Shown: piece after piece, positions 1-8,330 of the stretch | Layout: each line of letters opens with the position of its first letter | How positions within the stretch are numbered: position 1 is the first letter of the stretch | DNA from: Jimgerdemannia flammicorona | Taxonomy: Eukaryota; Mucoromycota; Endogonomycetes; Endogonales; Endogonaceae | Direction of reading: 5' to 3' | DNA: 11,616 bases | Assembly (NCBI GenBank): GCA_003990745.1 | Contig: RBNI01006194.1 | Coordinates: forward strand, 1-11,616 | Notes under the pieces: generated by a model | What the model was told of the DNA's origin: nothing | What the model saw: only the letters and a program-made list of their open reading frames with translations | The model's database searches: none | Translations under genes and position numbers: made by a program

Positions 1-17
1 AAAAAAAAAAAAAAAAA
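1..17 (+). repeat. Poly(A) run at window start
   Basis: Seventeen A residues open the window and directly abut LINE-derived sequence that begins in the middle of a reverse-transcriptase ORF. The simplest reading is the 3' tail of another plus-strand retroelement, lying off-window, that inserted into the older LINE copy. A contig end falling on a homopolymer is the alternative. Confidence 0.6.
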
Positions 18-815
18 GGTAGTGGACTGGTATGAGGTGTACTCTGGAGCAAAACTCAACTAGTATAAGTATGAGACAATGGTGCTTGGAAATGATCTGG
101 TGGGTGAGGACATCATTGGAACAATTGTCTTTGCTGGAGAAGCAGTATAATATCTTGGCATCTTCCTCTCAGTATATGGATCTATCCTGCCTTAAGCTTG
201 GTGAGAGCAGAGGGGAGGTCACTACATCTCCCTGGTAGGCCAGGTGTCAATTCTGAATGTCTACTAGTTTTCTAAACTATGATATGTAGTATATCATTTA
301 AATTTCCTAGCTTGGGTGGTAGCTAGGTTATTGAAGCTTGCTAAGGACTAGATCTGGGCTGGGAGGTAATCTCAGATCAGTTGGAATATTCTGTCATTAC
401 CAGTGAACTAAGGGGGGCTGGAGCTGGTAGACTTCTCTAGGTAGCTATACTGTCTGAGAGTATGGTGATTGAAATTGGCTGTTGAACTACAAGGGGGTGG
501 ATGGGTGCCTCTGTTGCAGAAGGTCTGGGAGATGAGATACTCCCCGAGGGGGTCCTCAGGAGACCTGCTGTCCTTAGTGGGTCTGGGTAGCAGCAGACAG
601 TTACATTATAAGGGTTTCTGGTAGGGAGTAGTGGATGGTGCACACTGTATAGATCTATGCTAACATAGCAATGAAGGAGAGATTCAGTGGGGACCAGCAA
701 TGTGGAGATGGGATAGGCTATTACTGGAGGGATCTTCACTGGTTGATTTTGATATTGGGGATGGAGTGGAGTATCAATGGGGATTGGGGCAGGATCTATC
801 TCATTCTGCCTGGGT
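18..815 (+). pseudogene. Old LINE fragment: end of reverse transcriptase and following region
   Basis: Frame +1 translates into a relative of ORF2 of the full LINE in this window. Shared segments include SGAKLN then YKYETM (full copy VGVKLNWGKYETM), GEAV-stop-YLGI (full copy GEAVQYLGI), LSVYGSILP, and SILNVY followed by a pattern matching LLKLWYLGYH. The alignment to the full copy is colinear at offset 8157 up to about position 190 and at offset 8190 afterwards, so this copy lacks 33 nt (11 codons) near 190-240. In-frame stops include 61, 148, 265, 280, 349, 367, 442 and 466. Similarity fades near 800-830, where an antisense ankyrin remnant begins. There is no 5' part, no ORF1 and no tail: it is a truncated, long-dead copy, probably cut at position 18 by a nested insertion. 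Its right boundary is approximate. Confidence 0.85.
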
Positions 816-888
816 CTTTAGTAATCACCAGCCAACCTAATATGAGCAATACTTGCAAACTTGAAGACCTGCACAAGGTCACCCCCGT

Positions 889-1014
889 GAGTATCTTCAC
901 TACCTTGACATAGCTCTTCTCCACTGCCCAATGTAACGGTATCAATTCTCTATAGTTCTTTGTGTTCACATCTGCCCCAAACTTGGGCACAAGCAACCTC
1001 ACCACCTCATCATT
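889..1014 (-). pseudogene. Ankyrin-repeat remnant
   Basis: The minus strand reads NDEVVRLLVPKFGADVN and then NTKNYRELIPLHWAVEKSY, followed by VKVVKIL. This matches the ankyrin consensus (GADVN, T/I-PLH-A, VVK-L) over about one and a half repeats: the end of one repeat and most of the next. The enclosing open frame spans 796-1077, but the sequence after KIL loses ankyrin character and runs into LINE-derived DNA. The upstream side dissolves into the GATGATNN-type minisatellite. Ankyrin repeats mediate protein-protein binding, and nothing here indicates a partner. I see no start, intron or continuation, so this is most likely a gene fragment stranded between repeats, though a short exon of a larger gene cannot be excluded. 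Confidence 0.6.
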
Positions 1015-1345
1015 TCTATCACTGTTCTGCGCTATGTCATCATTCATTGCTATTCTGCGCTTAGTTATCATCACCATTCTGCACTGTAGTTATCATCATC
1101 GTTCTGCACTTAGTCTTCATTTTGTGCTTAGTTGTCTATCATCATCATTCTGCATTTAGACCTCCATCATCCGTCGTCCATTGTCGTCATCATCGCCGTT
1201 CTGTGTTTGGTCGCAGTTCATCGTCATTCTGTGCTCTGGACTCAGTCGTCGTTTATCACCATTTGGTGTTTAGTCGGCCGTCATCCGTCATCCATTGTCA
1301 TCATCTGTTGTCCATCATCCATTGTCTACCATCCATCTTCTAACT
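1005..1345. repeat. Degenerate TTCTGC...ATCATC minisatellite
   Basis: Plus-strand units of roughly 24-25 nt start with TTCTGC, continue with ACTTAG or GCTTAG, and end in TATCATCATC (clear copies between about 1040 and 1160). To the right the array decays into CCATCATCC and CCGTCATCC motifs up to about 1345. The left end overlaps the ankyrin remnant, so the repeat grew into or out of that coding sequence. Short open frames on the plus strand here (His/Ser/Ile/Val-rich) are repeat translations, not genes. Confidence 0.75.
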
Positions 1346-1369
1346 CATTATTAGCTTTAGTATTAAATA

Positions 1370-1393
1370 TTTTATTATTATATAATAATAAAA
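1370..1393. repeat. Perfect 24-bp AT palindrome
   Basis: The 24 bases here equal their own reverse complement: TTTTATTATTAT followed by ATAATAATAAAA. It can extrude as a hairpin or cruciform. It sits at the boundary between the minisatellite and the CATCTG-rich stretch. No TIR, target duplication or poly(T) terminator context is evident. Confidence 0.7.
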
Positions 1394-1419
1394 AGAGAAT
1401 TAAGACACATCTCTAGGCG

Positions 1420-1580
1420 AGCTCAATCCGGAGACACATCATCGCATCTAGGAACATCTGCATTGGGGCATCGGATATCTACATTTAAGACATCTGCATC
1501 AGGGCCATCATGCATCCCGACTGACACTCTATGTGACATCTGGCATCTAGGACATCTGCGACATCTGAGATTACATTGTC
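1420..1580. repeat. Degenerate CATCTG-rich short repeat
   Basis: GACATCTG, AACATCTG and related GCATCTAGG or CATCGG motifs recur every 10-15 nt (for example near 1447, 1484, 1535, 1548 and 1558). It is a low-complexity array without an exact unit. No coding potential is visible. Confidence 0.5.
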
Positions 1581-1861
1581 ATACTCCAGATGTCCATGAA
1601 AGGATCATATGTAAATCTTGCCAAGTAGTATGATCAAAGGTGTTTCTAGAGAGTAGAATATTTTGGTCTTTAGGATTTATTTGCACTACCGCTACATTTC
1701 GCAATGACACTAGCCCTAAGTATTTATATTAATATATGAAGGACTATTAACCGTATTTTTTACAGGTTGGTTATGCTAAAAGCTTTCAACTTGTATTTAT
1801 ATCTCTATCATTCAATTTTTGTTGACTGCAGCAATTCGTGAGTCGACAAGCACCGAGGTCG
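1581..1861. other. 3' flank of the Crinkler-like gene; nothing recognised
   Basis: This is intergenic sequence of moderate AT content downstream of the minus-strand pseudogene. I see no tRNA-like fold, no repeat matching the rest of the window and no coding signal beyond short chance frames. Confidence 0.4.
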
Positions 1862-2660
1862 TTAACTAGGTATCCCTTCAGAACTTCCCAGTGGTGTTTC
1901 GGTGAGGCGTTTTTTGGGCGGAGAGGACAAATCGCTAGCGATAGACGTGAATTGTTTATGCCAGTATTCATAATCTGGGATCGCGGCAATGTCGAGATCG
2001 TAGACGTAGCGAAAAAACTCCTGGAATACATGCGGAAGACTGTCAAAGAGACAGAGGATATTAGAAATTTCTTCTTTTTCATGCAAGGCCTTGAACGGGT
2101 CTTGAGCAGCGGCGCGCCAATATTCCTTGTCCCGATTGTGCATGAAAGCGACAGTATAACAAAGTGCCTCTAGGTCGTCTCCAGCCCCAAGATATTTGTC
2201 CCGATTGTGAGATGAGTAAATGATATGGCCCATTGGCCAGTCGATAGGAGCAGCGTCTCTCTTGTCGCATCGCGGAACCGCAAGGCCAAAATCGATCAAT
2301 CGGAATTTGTCTCCGACTTTCACGATGTTGCTGGGGTTGATGTCATTATGGATGTAGTGGTGGTCATGAAGGTCTTTCAGAACTTCGAGGATGCCGATTA
2401 TAATGTTGCAGGCAATCGGTGCATCGATCTTAGTGACTTTTCGGCCAACCATGCTAGTGACAATGTAGGGGGTCACACCATCGAAGTCTTCGTGCAGCAA
2501 CCTCGGAATGCCCTTGACCTCGTTGAGTTTCTTCAACGTTTCCGCTTCACATCGCAGAGGATCTTAATGGAAGCTGTACTTGATAGCGACTTGTCCATTG
2601 TTCGTAGTGAGTCCTTCGAAGACTACGGTATCCGACCCAGTGCCCAAAAGTCTATGTCGC
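1862..2660 (-). other. CK1-like protein kinase domain
   Basis: Motifs appear in order: GTGSDTVVFEG glycine loop near 2650-2620, VAIK near 2590, CEAETLKKL around 2550, HNDINPSN near 2350-2327, LIDFGLA near 2296-2276 and GDDLEALCY near 2180-2150. The catalytic aspartate (HND) and DFG are present. The HRD arginine is Asn, and the catalytic-loop lysine normally found at D-x-K is also Asn. A TAA splits the N-lobe at 2566-2564. The 224-codon frame below 2536 is otherwise open. Confidence 0.8.
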
Positions 2661-2831
2661 CAATATTGGTTGTCACAATCGGAAGGCGCGATGGGGTAAG
2701 CTTTTTTGCCCATTTCACGACCAAGTCATACAAAATCTTGTCTCTGACGCAGGGATCCCAAAAAAAGTCCAGTGGAGCAGTGGCTGGGTTCATTGCTGAA
2801 ATATCTTTGCTTGCGCCAAGGTTCCCAAAAT

Positions 2832-2942
2832 CTCCGGGAGAAGCATTGGCACGAAAAAGGTTAGCAAAGATAAGAGATCGATAAATGGATAAGCAGATGG
2901 ATCGAGCAACACGTGTGGGGAAAAAGTACAATCATTACGCAC
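2832..2942 (-). other. Likely spliceosomal intron (111 nt) in the Crinkler-like gene
   Basis: On the minus strand the donor is GTGCGT (2942 downward), the branch motif is GCTAAC (2865-2860) and the acceptor is CGGAG ending at 2832. Excision leaves phase 1 and joins the CRN domain to the kinase linker in the frame that reads FGNLGASKDISAMN, whereas unspliced sequence hits TAA five bases into the intron. A CAG or TAG acceptor would be more usual, so the 3' boundary is less certain than the donor. Confidence 0.6.
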
Positions 2943-3282
2943 GGGTGGGTGGATTGACAATGACATGAACGCGTATCGCGGCAGGCTGATCGGGGAAGTA
3001 GAATGAGATGGGGTATGTCGCCTGTATCTTTGTGCCGTTCAGATAATTCTCGACATCGATGTCGATAGCGGTGTCATTTCCTTCAAAGCTGTTAACTTAT
3101 CATTAGGCACGTCGAGAGGGATGTCGACTTTCCAGAGAATGATGTTCGCTTCGGTTTAAAAACTTCTCTTCCTTGATTGCTTTCCTGAGTTTACTGACCG
3201 ACTTGCTCTTAGCGATGTCGACATCAAATACTCTTATGAGATTCTCGCCCAGGACGAGACAGTTGAGTGTGATGTCAGTCAT
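2943..3282 (-). other. Crinkler N-terminal ubiquitin-like domain (exon 1)
   Basis: This part carries the diagnostic TLNCLVLGE opening, the basic SKSVSKLRKAIKEEK helix segment, the ILWKVDIPL motif and the closing FPDQPAAIRVHVIVNPP. Length, about 110 residues, is normal for the family. The start codon context places G at -3. Two opposite one-base shifts move the middle third (about 3090-3160) out of frame and back again, so the outer parts share one frame. Confidence 0.82.
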
Positions 3283-3649
3283 GGCTAGACAGAGCGAGGT
3301 TGGGGAAGGGAAAGTCGGTTAATCTTTCCATATACATGTCGTCGTCTGCAAATAACAATATGGAGTGTGCAAAGTCGCCATCACAAGGTGCCTGAACTAC
3401 CTTGATTCCTTCCTGAGGTTTTGTTTGTTTTTGCTGAAATTATAGGCCGTGAAGATCACTTGGTCGAATGGATGGAAAGATGACGCTTTTATTCTCTCTC
3501 ATATAGATTGTGAGATACCTAAGAGTCCCTGCGTCACTAGGACTCAAGATTTCGTGATGATTGTCTTTCATCAGATTACCGCCAGGGTGATGTAACGTCA
3601 GCTAACTATTATATTCCTTTTTATAAGAGCATGTTAAGTATATAGTTTT
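3283..3649. other. 5' flank of the Crinkler-like gene
   Basis: There is no coding sequence here. It would contain the promoter of the minus-strand gene. A TATAAAAA match on the minus strand lies at 3625-3618, about 340 nt before the start codon, too far to assign with confidence. The sequence turns AT-rich at about 3600, and a T-run at 3646-3655 marks the approximate edge of the AT-rich inverted element. Confidence 0.35.
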
Positions 3650-3730
3650 TTTTTTCTTTCTTTAAAATTATCAAAGAAAATAATGGTTATTTTCCTTTAA
3701 TATGAAAGTGAATTATATTCTTATTAATGA

Positions 3731-3850
3731 CAATACAGTTATAATGCAAAAGTGAAGAAAATGTTTCCTGAAAAATGTTTTATTCTACCTAGCTATACTC
3801 TTAATAAATATATCAAAGCCCTGAATATTTATTATCTAGAAATCAAGTAT
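3731..3850 (+). pseudogene. Coding relic in left copy of AT-rich element
   Basis: A 40-codon open stretch between TGA at 3728 and TGA at 3851 includes the peptide IKALNIYYLE, identical to the peptide read from the inverted copy at 10302-10273. Preceding residues (FPEKCFILPSYTLNKY) align loosely with FLRKFIFYSIML in the other copy. Keeping the same peptide and frame in both copies suggests an ancestral protein-coding region, probably of the mobile element itself. The family is not recognised. Confidence 0.45.
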
Positions 3851-3957
3851 TGATAATTTAAAAATCTAGATTTCACTATAGTAGCCCTAGAACTAAAAAA
3901 AAAAACAAATAATTACAGCAAAAATGAAAAGCTCTATAAATATAAGAGAGAGAGAGA

Positions 3958-3971
3958 GCTGAGTTTTTGAA
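3958..3971 (+). repeat. Target-site duplication, left copy
   Basis: GCTGAGTTTTTGAA is identical to 9819-9832, directly after the LINE poly(A) tail. A preceding A is also shared, though on the right it merges with the tail. This 14-15-bp direct repeat is the expected product of target-primed reverse transcription and fixes the LINE 5' end at 3972. Confidence 0.93.
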
Positions 3972-4142
3972 GGACTCCTTTTGCTCAAACCATTCAGAGC
4001 AAGCTAAGCCACATGAACATCTTTTCATGACAAGCAACACATTTTCAAGTTTTCCCATCATCTATTCTGGTGTACAAGGTGTGGCAGAAGTCTAGCTACA
4101 GTTTACAACAAGTCTCATCTGTTTCAGTGGAGTTTTCGTTGA
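3972..4142 (+). promoter_or_regulatory. LINE 5' UTR, presumed internal promoter
   Basis: These are the 171 bases between the left target duplication and the first ORF1 ATG. Full-length LINEs carry an internal promoter here, so this placement is by analogy. No TATA box or recognised factor site was seen. The base balance is more even than in the flanking AT-rich DNA and in the purine-rich ORFs. Confidence 0.5.
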
Positions 4143-5985
4143 ATGGTGACCCAGGGTTCATCAAGCTCTGAGTGTTTGGAGAGAAAGAGGCCTGGTCTGA
4201 GTCTCCCCAAGAGTTTTGCAGCAATAGTTGGAGCTGGTATAGGGGCAAGAGGAGCAGGTGGTCAGGGAAAGCAGGCTGGTATTGAGAGCTGGCACACAGT
4301 GATGGGGGGCAGGAGGGCAGCTACTAGGCCCATGGGGGTAGGGCAGGGGAGACATAGTGTTGACAGGAGTAGGAGTCAGGTGACCAGCCAGGTAATGGGT
4401 CAGGTGACTGGTCAGGTGCCAGCTAGGGGGCCAGGGGTCTGGAAGTGGTGTGGCTGGGACTGGTATTCCTGGGGCTAGGCTGGTGGCTAGAGTGACTACT
4501 GGAGTCTTGGAGAACAAGAAGAAGATAACGATGGCAGCCAGCTCTGGTAAACTGGTGGTGCATCCCTTCTTCCATAAGTCAGTATCAACATGGGCCATAT
4601 CAGTGAATTTCTTGGGGCTGGGGATGTCTGCTAGGGAGGTCTTGCAGCTAGTGGGAGAGGAGATTGCAGGGGCAGAGTCACTGAAGTTCATCCCATCAGC
4701 TGAGATAGTTAAGATAGGATTTGTTGAGGAGGAGGAGATGGTGAAGGTCTTGAAGAAAGGGCTGGTCATCAAGAGTATCAAGGTTGGCATGGCGAGGTGC
4801 CTGAGGTGGGACCTGAGGGCAGTGCGACTGGTAATTGAAGGGCTGCCAACATTGGAGAGAGGAGACCAAAGGAATGGTGGCGGAGGCACTGGGGGCTTTT
4901 GGCGAGATGGTTGACTTTGGGTTCATGTTCTGGGAGGGGACCAAGCTGAGAAATGGCAACTGCAAGGTGATGGTGAGGCTGGAAGGCAAGGAGGCCATGG
5001 GGCAAGGGAGGGACTGGCCAGAAGTAGTTCGTATTGGAGGGCAGGAGTGCAAAGTGTGGAGAGGGAAGGGTTCTGAACAGGAGGAGGAGGAATTGCTAAT
5101 TGCCCTAAAGGAGAGAGAGGCTGTGAAGGAATTGCGAAAGAGGAAATAAGAGGAGTTTGCCAAGGACTGAATCTGGATTCCGACAGATGAGAGGAGAAAG
5201 AGGTAGCGAAGAGCAAACTGGGAGTACCTGCAGACCATCCTCCAGGGCTCGAAAAGAGAGGAAGAGGAAAGAGCAGAGATGGCCAAAAGTCAGATGGAAG
5301 AGGTGGAGATGGCTGAGGTGTCCTTTCACAACTTGGGGGAGTAGAGAACTCCACCCATGCACCAGTAAAGGGGAAGTGGGCTGACAAGGAGGAGACAAAT
5401 GCTGGGGACTTTGAGGAGGTCATTGAGGTGGTACTGGAGACCCAGTTGGAGGATGTTCGCATGGCGGGAGCAGCAAATGTTCATTGGGAATGCCCAGAGG
5501 CAGGTGAAGTGGTTTGGCTGGAGAAGGGCACTAAGGAGGACGATCTGGTGGATGTGGCTTCTGATATGTCGGCAGATAGAGAGATGCTGCAGGAGCTGAG
5601 TAGGACCCTGAGGCCAGCCACCCCTGGACCTATGGTGATGACAGCAGATGACTGGTATCAGGCAGTGCTAGAGGAACTTGTGGAGGAGGATATCAAGGAA
5701 GTGGATGTATTTAATGGATCATAGGAGGCCTGGGAAGAATTCCTCAATGTGGTATTACAGGGACCGAAGTTGGTGACAGTGATAGTGGCAGTACTTCTGG
5801 ATGATGAAGGATATGAGGTAGATGAGGACCATATGGCTGACATCAGGAAGGTGACATCGGAGCAAGTGGATGCCTTCTGCAGTGGTGTGAATGGAGCCCG
5901 TATCTGGAAGGCTATCTGTAAGGAATGGAAGGCAATTATCTGTGGTAGGGCTGAAAAGGTGGTGGCAATTCCAGTTGAACTTTAA
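4143..5985 (+). pseudogene. LINE ORF1 (gag-like), frameshifted
   Basis: The reading path is frame 3 from the ATG at 4143 to about 4440 (Gly/Ser/Gln-rich), frame 1 to about 4860, frame 2 to about 5345, then frame 1 to TAA at 5983-5985, about 614 codons in all. The middle part has two segments, with SVNFLGLGMSAREVLQLVG and then VAEALGAFGEMVDFGF, resembling the RRM-like folds of LINE ORF1 RNA-binding proteins. A charged, Glu/Lys-rich stretch around 5080-5330 could form a coiled coil, and the C-terminus is acidic. No CCHC knuckle is seen. In-frame stops occur at 5147, 5168, 5204, 5342 and 5722. The product would coat LINE RNA in the ribonucleoprotein. Frame joins are approximate and judged by continuity of residue character. 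Confidence 0.72.
4377..4421 (+). repeat. Short tandem repeat inside ORF1
   Basis: GTCAGGTGAC-type units repeat here (GTCAGGTGACCAG, then GTCAGGTGACTG, then GTCAGGTGCC, separated by related CCAGGTAATGG). They encode a QVTSQVMGQVTGQVP stretch. This is likely a slippage-prone linker in the low-complexity N-terminus of ORF1. Confidence 0.55.
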
Positions 5986-6000
5986 ATATTTTTATTTATG
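5983..6000 (+). promoter_or_regulatory. ORF1 stop to ORF2 start junction
   Basis: The ORF1 TAA (5983-5985) and the ORF2 ATG (5998-6000) lie in the same frame, separated by 12 U-rich nucleotides (ATATTTTTATTT). Two more ATG codons follow at once. The arrangement suits termination-reinitiation, or stop-codon readthrough giving a fused product. Which one applies cannot be told from sequence. Confidence 0.55.
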
Positions 6001-6720
6001 ATGATGAACAGTCTACATATATTATCACTAAATGTCAATGGTTTGCATGATGGAGTGAAGCGAAGGTGTCTATTTTGGTGGCTGAAGATCAGGAGGTATG
6101 ATGTGGTGTTTCTGCAGGATATTCGGGCCTATGGGGAGCAAGATTATGAGGAGTAGAGTAAGGAATGGTATGATAGCACAGGGTGGAATGAGTAGGTAGG
6201 CATCTTGGTTGAATTGGAGAAAGGAGAGCTGAAGGAGGTTGAGGTATATGGTGATCGATTGATCTGGGGGAGATTGAAAGGAGGAGCTGGCAATGGGCTA
6301 GTGGTTGGCTCTGTATATCTGCCAGCGGTTAGCAGAGAGCAAAACCAATGGATGGAAGGTTGGCTGGATTGGGGAGGATGAGATGAGATTGGGCTGGACA
6401 TTCTGGGAGGGGACTTCAACATGGTGCGTAACAGGACACTAGATAGGTCTGATGGTGGTGTCAGTATGGCAGTTTCTACAGGGCTCTCATGATGGCTTCA
6501 GGTTGAAAAGGAAATGGGATTGGTTGATAGAGTACGACAATGTTAAGGTGAGAAGTCAGGGCCATTTACTAGGTGGCATCCAGTCGGTGAGGATTTGGTT
6601 GGTACTAGGATTGACTGGATTCTGGTGGCAGAACACTGGGGTAATGTTTTGGATTCAACAGAGATATGGTGGTGTCCCTGATCGGATCACTAGAGTGTGG
6701 AGGTGAGTGGGAGATTCCAG
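5998..6720 (+). other. APE-type endonuclease domain of ORF2
   Basis: It runs from SLNVNGL through FLQD, GGDFN and GTRIDWILVA to SDH. The glutamate usually found in FLQE is Asp here (codon GAT near 6118-6120), a change not explained by a transition. Seven of the 19 premature stops fall in this quarter of ORF2. Confidence 0.85.
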
Positions 6721-7323
6721 GTGGCCAGTGGCGGTGGAGGCAGATGGTGACTTAATGTGGCACTACTCAAGAGGCAGGTGGAGCTGGACCAGTTTGTTAA
6801 AATTGCAAGACAGGAAGTGGCATGGTGGAAGAACAGTGGCCAGTCAATAGCACAGTGGTGGGGAAAATTTAAACATCTGGCAGGTGCATATTGGCATGAT
6901 GTAGGAGAGGTAGCTGGAAGGGAGCAGAAGGATAGAGAAAGGAGAGTAGAGCAGGGGCTTCGCTGGCGGCTGAGACTTCTGGAGGGAGAGAACTCCTCAG
7001 GAGAACGACACTCCCTATTGATCAAGGAGGTGGCTGAGTTGCGGTCAGATTTGAAGGGTGCAGAAGATAGGGTGGTGGATAGGTTGCTGGCAAGATTGCG
7101 AGCAAAACGGTTGGAAGAAGGAGAGCAACTCACCAAATACTTATCCAGAATCTTGAAGGCCAGGAGGGTGCGGCACAGCTGGGCTTTGGTGTTGCAAGAG
7201 GATGGAACAGAGGTGACTAATATCACAGATATGCTTGGAGAGATTTCTGACTAATGGTGCACTCTTTGGCAGGATGATGGAGGGCTGGCGGAGGGAGAGG
7301 CAGCACTGGAGAATAATAACAAT

Positions 7324-8330
7324 TTGGTTAGTGGCTGGCCAGTGGTGGCAGAGCCCACAATTGGTGGGGCAGTAATGGGTAGGGTGACCCTTGAAGAGGT
7401 GTTGGAGGTTCTGAGGAAAGTGCAGGCGAGTTCATCACCAGGGGAGGATGGACTGCCTTGGAAGTTCTGGAAGGAGTTTCAAATTGAGTTTGGGGCATGG
7501 CTCATGGAAATGGCAAACTTTACACTGGGGGAAGGCCGCTGGATTGGCAATAGCTCCTTAGGGCTAGTCTCTCTGCTCTATAAGAAGAAAGGAGACAGAT
7601 ATATGTGGCAGAACTGGAGGCCTATCATACTACTGAATGTGGATAGGAAGTTGGTCTCCAAGATTCTGGCAGAGAGAATGCAACAATGGATTGGCCGATT
7701 GGTGGGTGATGAACAGCGAGGGTTTGTGAAGGGGAGACAGATTTGAGATAGCATAGCCTGGGTGCAAAATGTTTTGGAGGGTTGTAGAAGCCGGCAAGTG
7801 GATGGAAGAATGGTGTTCTTGGATCAGGAAAAGGCATACGACAGGGTGAGGTGGAATTACTTAGAGGTGGTTCTACGGAAGGCTGGGTTTGGCATGGGGG
7901 AGGCTCAAAAGCTAATGGGTCTGGTGCAAGGTTGCTGGGCTGCAGTGTTGATGAATGGGTGGAGTGGCCTGGAGTTTCTCTTAGGGCAAGATATGCCATA
8001 GGGGGATCCTCTTTCACCCCTGCTTTATATTTTATCTTTGGAGCCCTTGTTGGCATGGCTGAAGGGGAGGCTTATTGGGTTGAAGATAAGAGAGGTGGTC
8101 TGGAAGCTGGGGGCCTTTGTGGATGACATAGTGATAGGGTTAGGCAGTGTGGAAGATGTGGTGAGTTTGCAGGAAGGAGTAGGACAGTATGAGATGCTGG
8201 TGGGGGTGAAGCTAAACTGGGGCAAGTATGAGACCATGGAGCTTGGAGCTGGCTTGGGGGAGCATGGACATTTTGGACATTTAGTTAGCCATGGAGAGGC
8301 AGTTCAATATTTGGGTATCTGGTTCTCAGT
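7324..8330 (+). other. Reverse transcriptase domain of ORF2
   Basis: Motif order is standard for non-LTR reverse transcriptases: SPGEDGLP, NWRPIILLN, GFVKGRQI, FLDQEKAYDRV (catalytic Asp at 7822-7824), a stop followed by GDPLSPLLY, and FVDD with both catalytic Asp at 8122-8127, then KLNWGKYE. Only two stops (7744, 7999) lie within it; family knowledge predicts Gln at 7999 (QGDPLSP). Confidence 0.9.

Larger units (their letters stand above)
1862..3282 (-). pseudogene. Crinkler-like protein with CK1-like kinase domain, broken
   Basis: Read on the minus strand. The start at 3282 opens with MTDITLNCLVLGEN, then LIRVFDVDIAKSKSV, followed further on by ILWKVDIPL and YFPDQP...HVIV. This is the ubiquitin-like N-terminal domain of Crinkler (CRN) proteins (secreted or translocated effectors in oomycetes and fungi; many act in the host nucleus). 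After a likely intron comes a linker and then a kinase domain: glycine loop GTGSDTVVFEG, VAIK lysine, CEAETLKKL helix C, catalytic loop HNDINPSN and IDFGLA; GDDLEALCY resembles CK1. It ends with TAA at 1864-1862. Breaks: compensating frameshifts near 3154-3163 and 3080-3095, a one-base loss in the A-run at 2646-2649 (plus strand), and an in-frame TAA at 2566-2564. The catalytic loop has N in place of the usual lysine. The role of the intact ancestor (effector or self/non-self factor) is inference. Confidence 0.82.
3650..3971 (+). repeat. Left arm (part 1) of AT-rich inverted element
   Basis: The reverse complement of this block aligns with about 10180-10480. The best-conserved stretch, 3812-3841, matches 10273-10302 in inverted orientation at 29 of 30 bases, and flanking blocks (GTAGAATA, ACTATAG, GGAAAATAAC) occur in the same order. 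The arm continues on the other side of the LINE at 9833-9965. Left of about 3650 the similarity is lost, so this copy is truncated. Confidence 0.75.

Noticed and set aside
437..739. 100-codon minus-strand ORF near the left end
   Set aside because: It is antisense to the old LINE fragment, with no recognisable motif.
1005..1345. CRISPR-like array in the ATCATC repeats
   Set aside because: Units are short, degenerate and lack unique spacers. This is a eukaryotic minisatellite.
2225..2884. 219-codon plus-strand ORF
   Set aside because: It is the antisense shadow of the kinase domain, whose motifs are clear on the minus strand.
3618..3625. TATA box for the Crinkler-like gene
   Set aside because: It matches TATAAAAA on the minus strand but lies about 340 nt from the start codon, at the edge of AT-rich DNA where chance matches are common.
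4161..5462. Long Pro/Ser-rich minus-strand ORFs
   Set aside because: They lie antisense to purine-rich LINE ORF1. Pro/Ser/Leu composition is what such DNA gives on the opposite strand, and no domain is visible.
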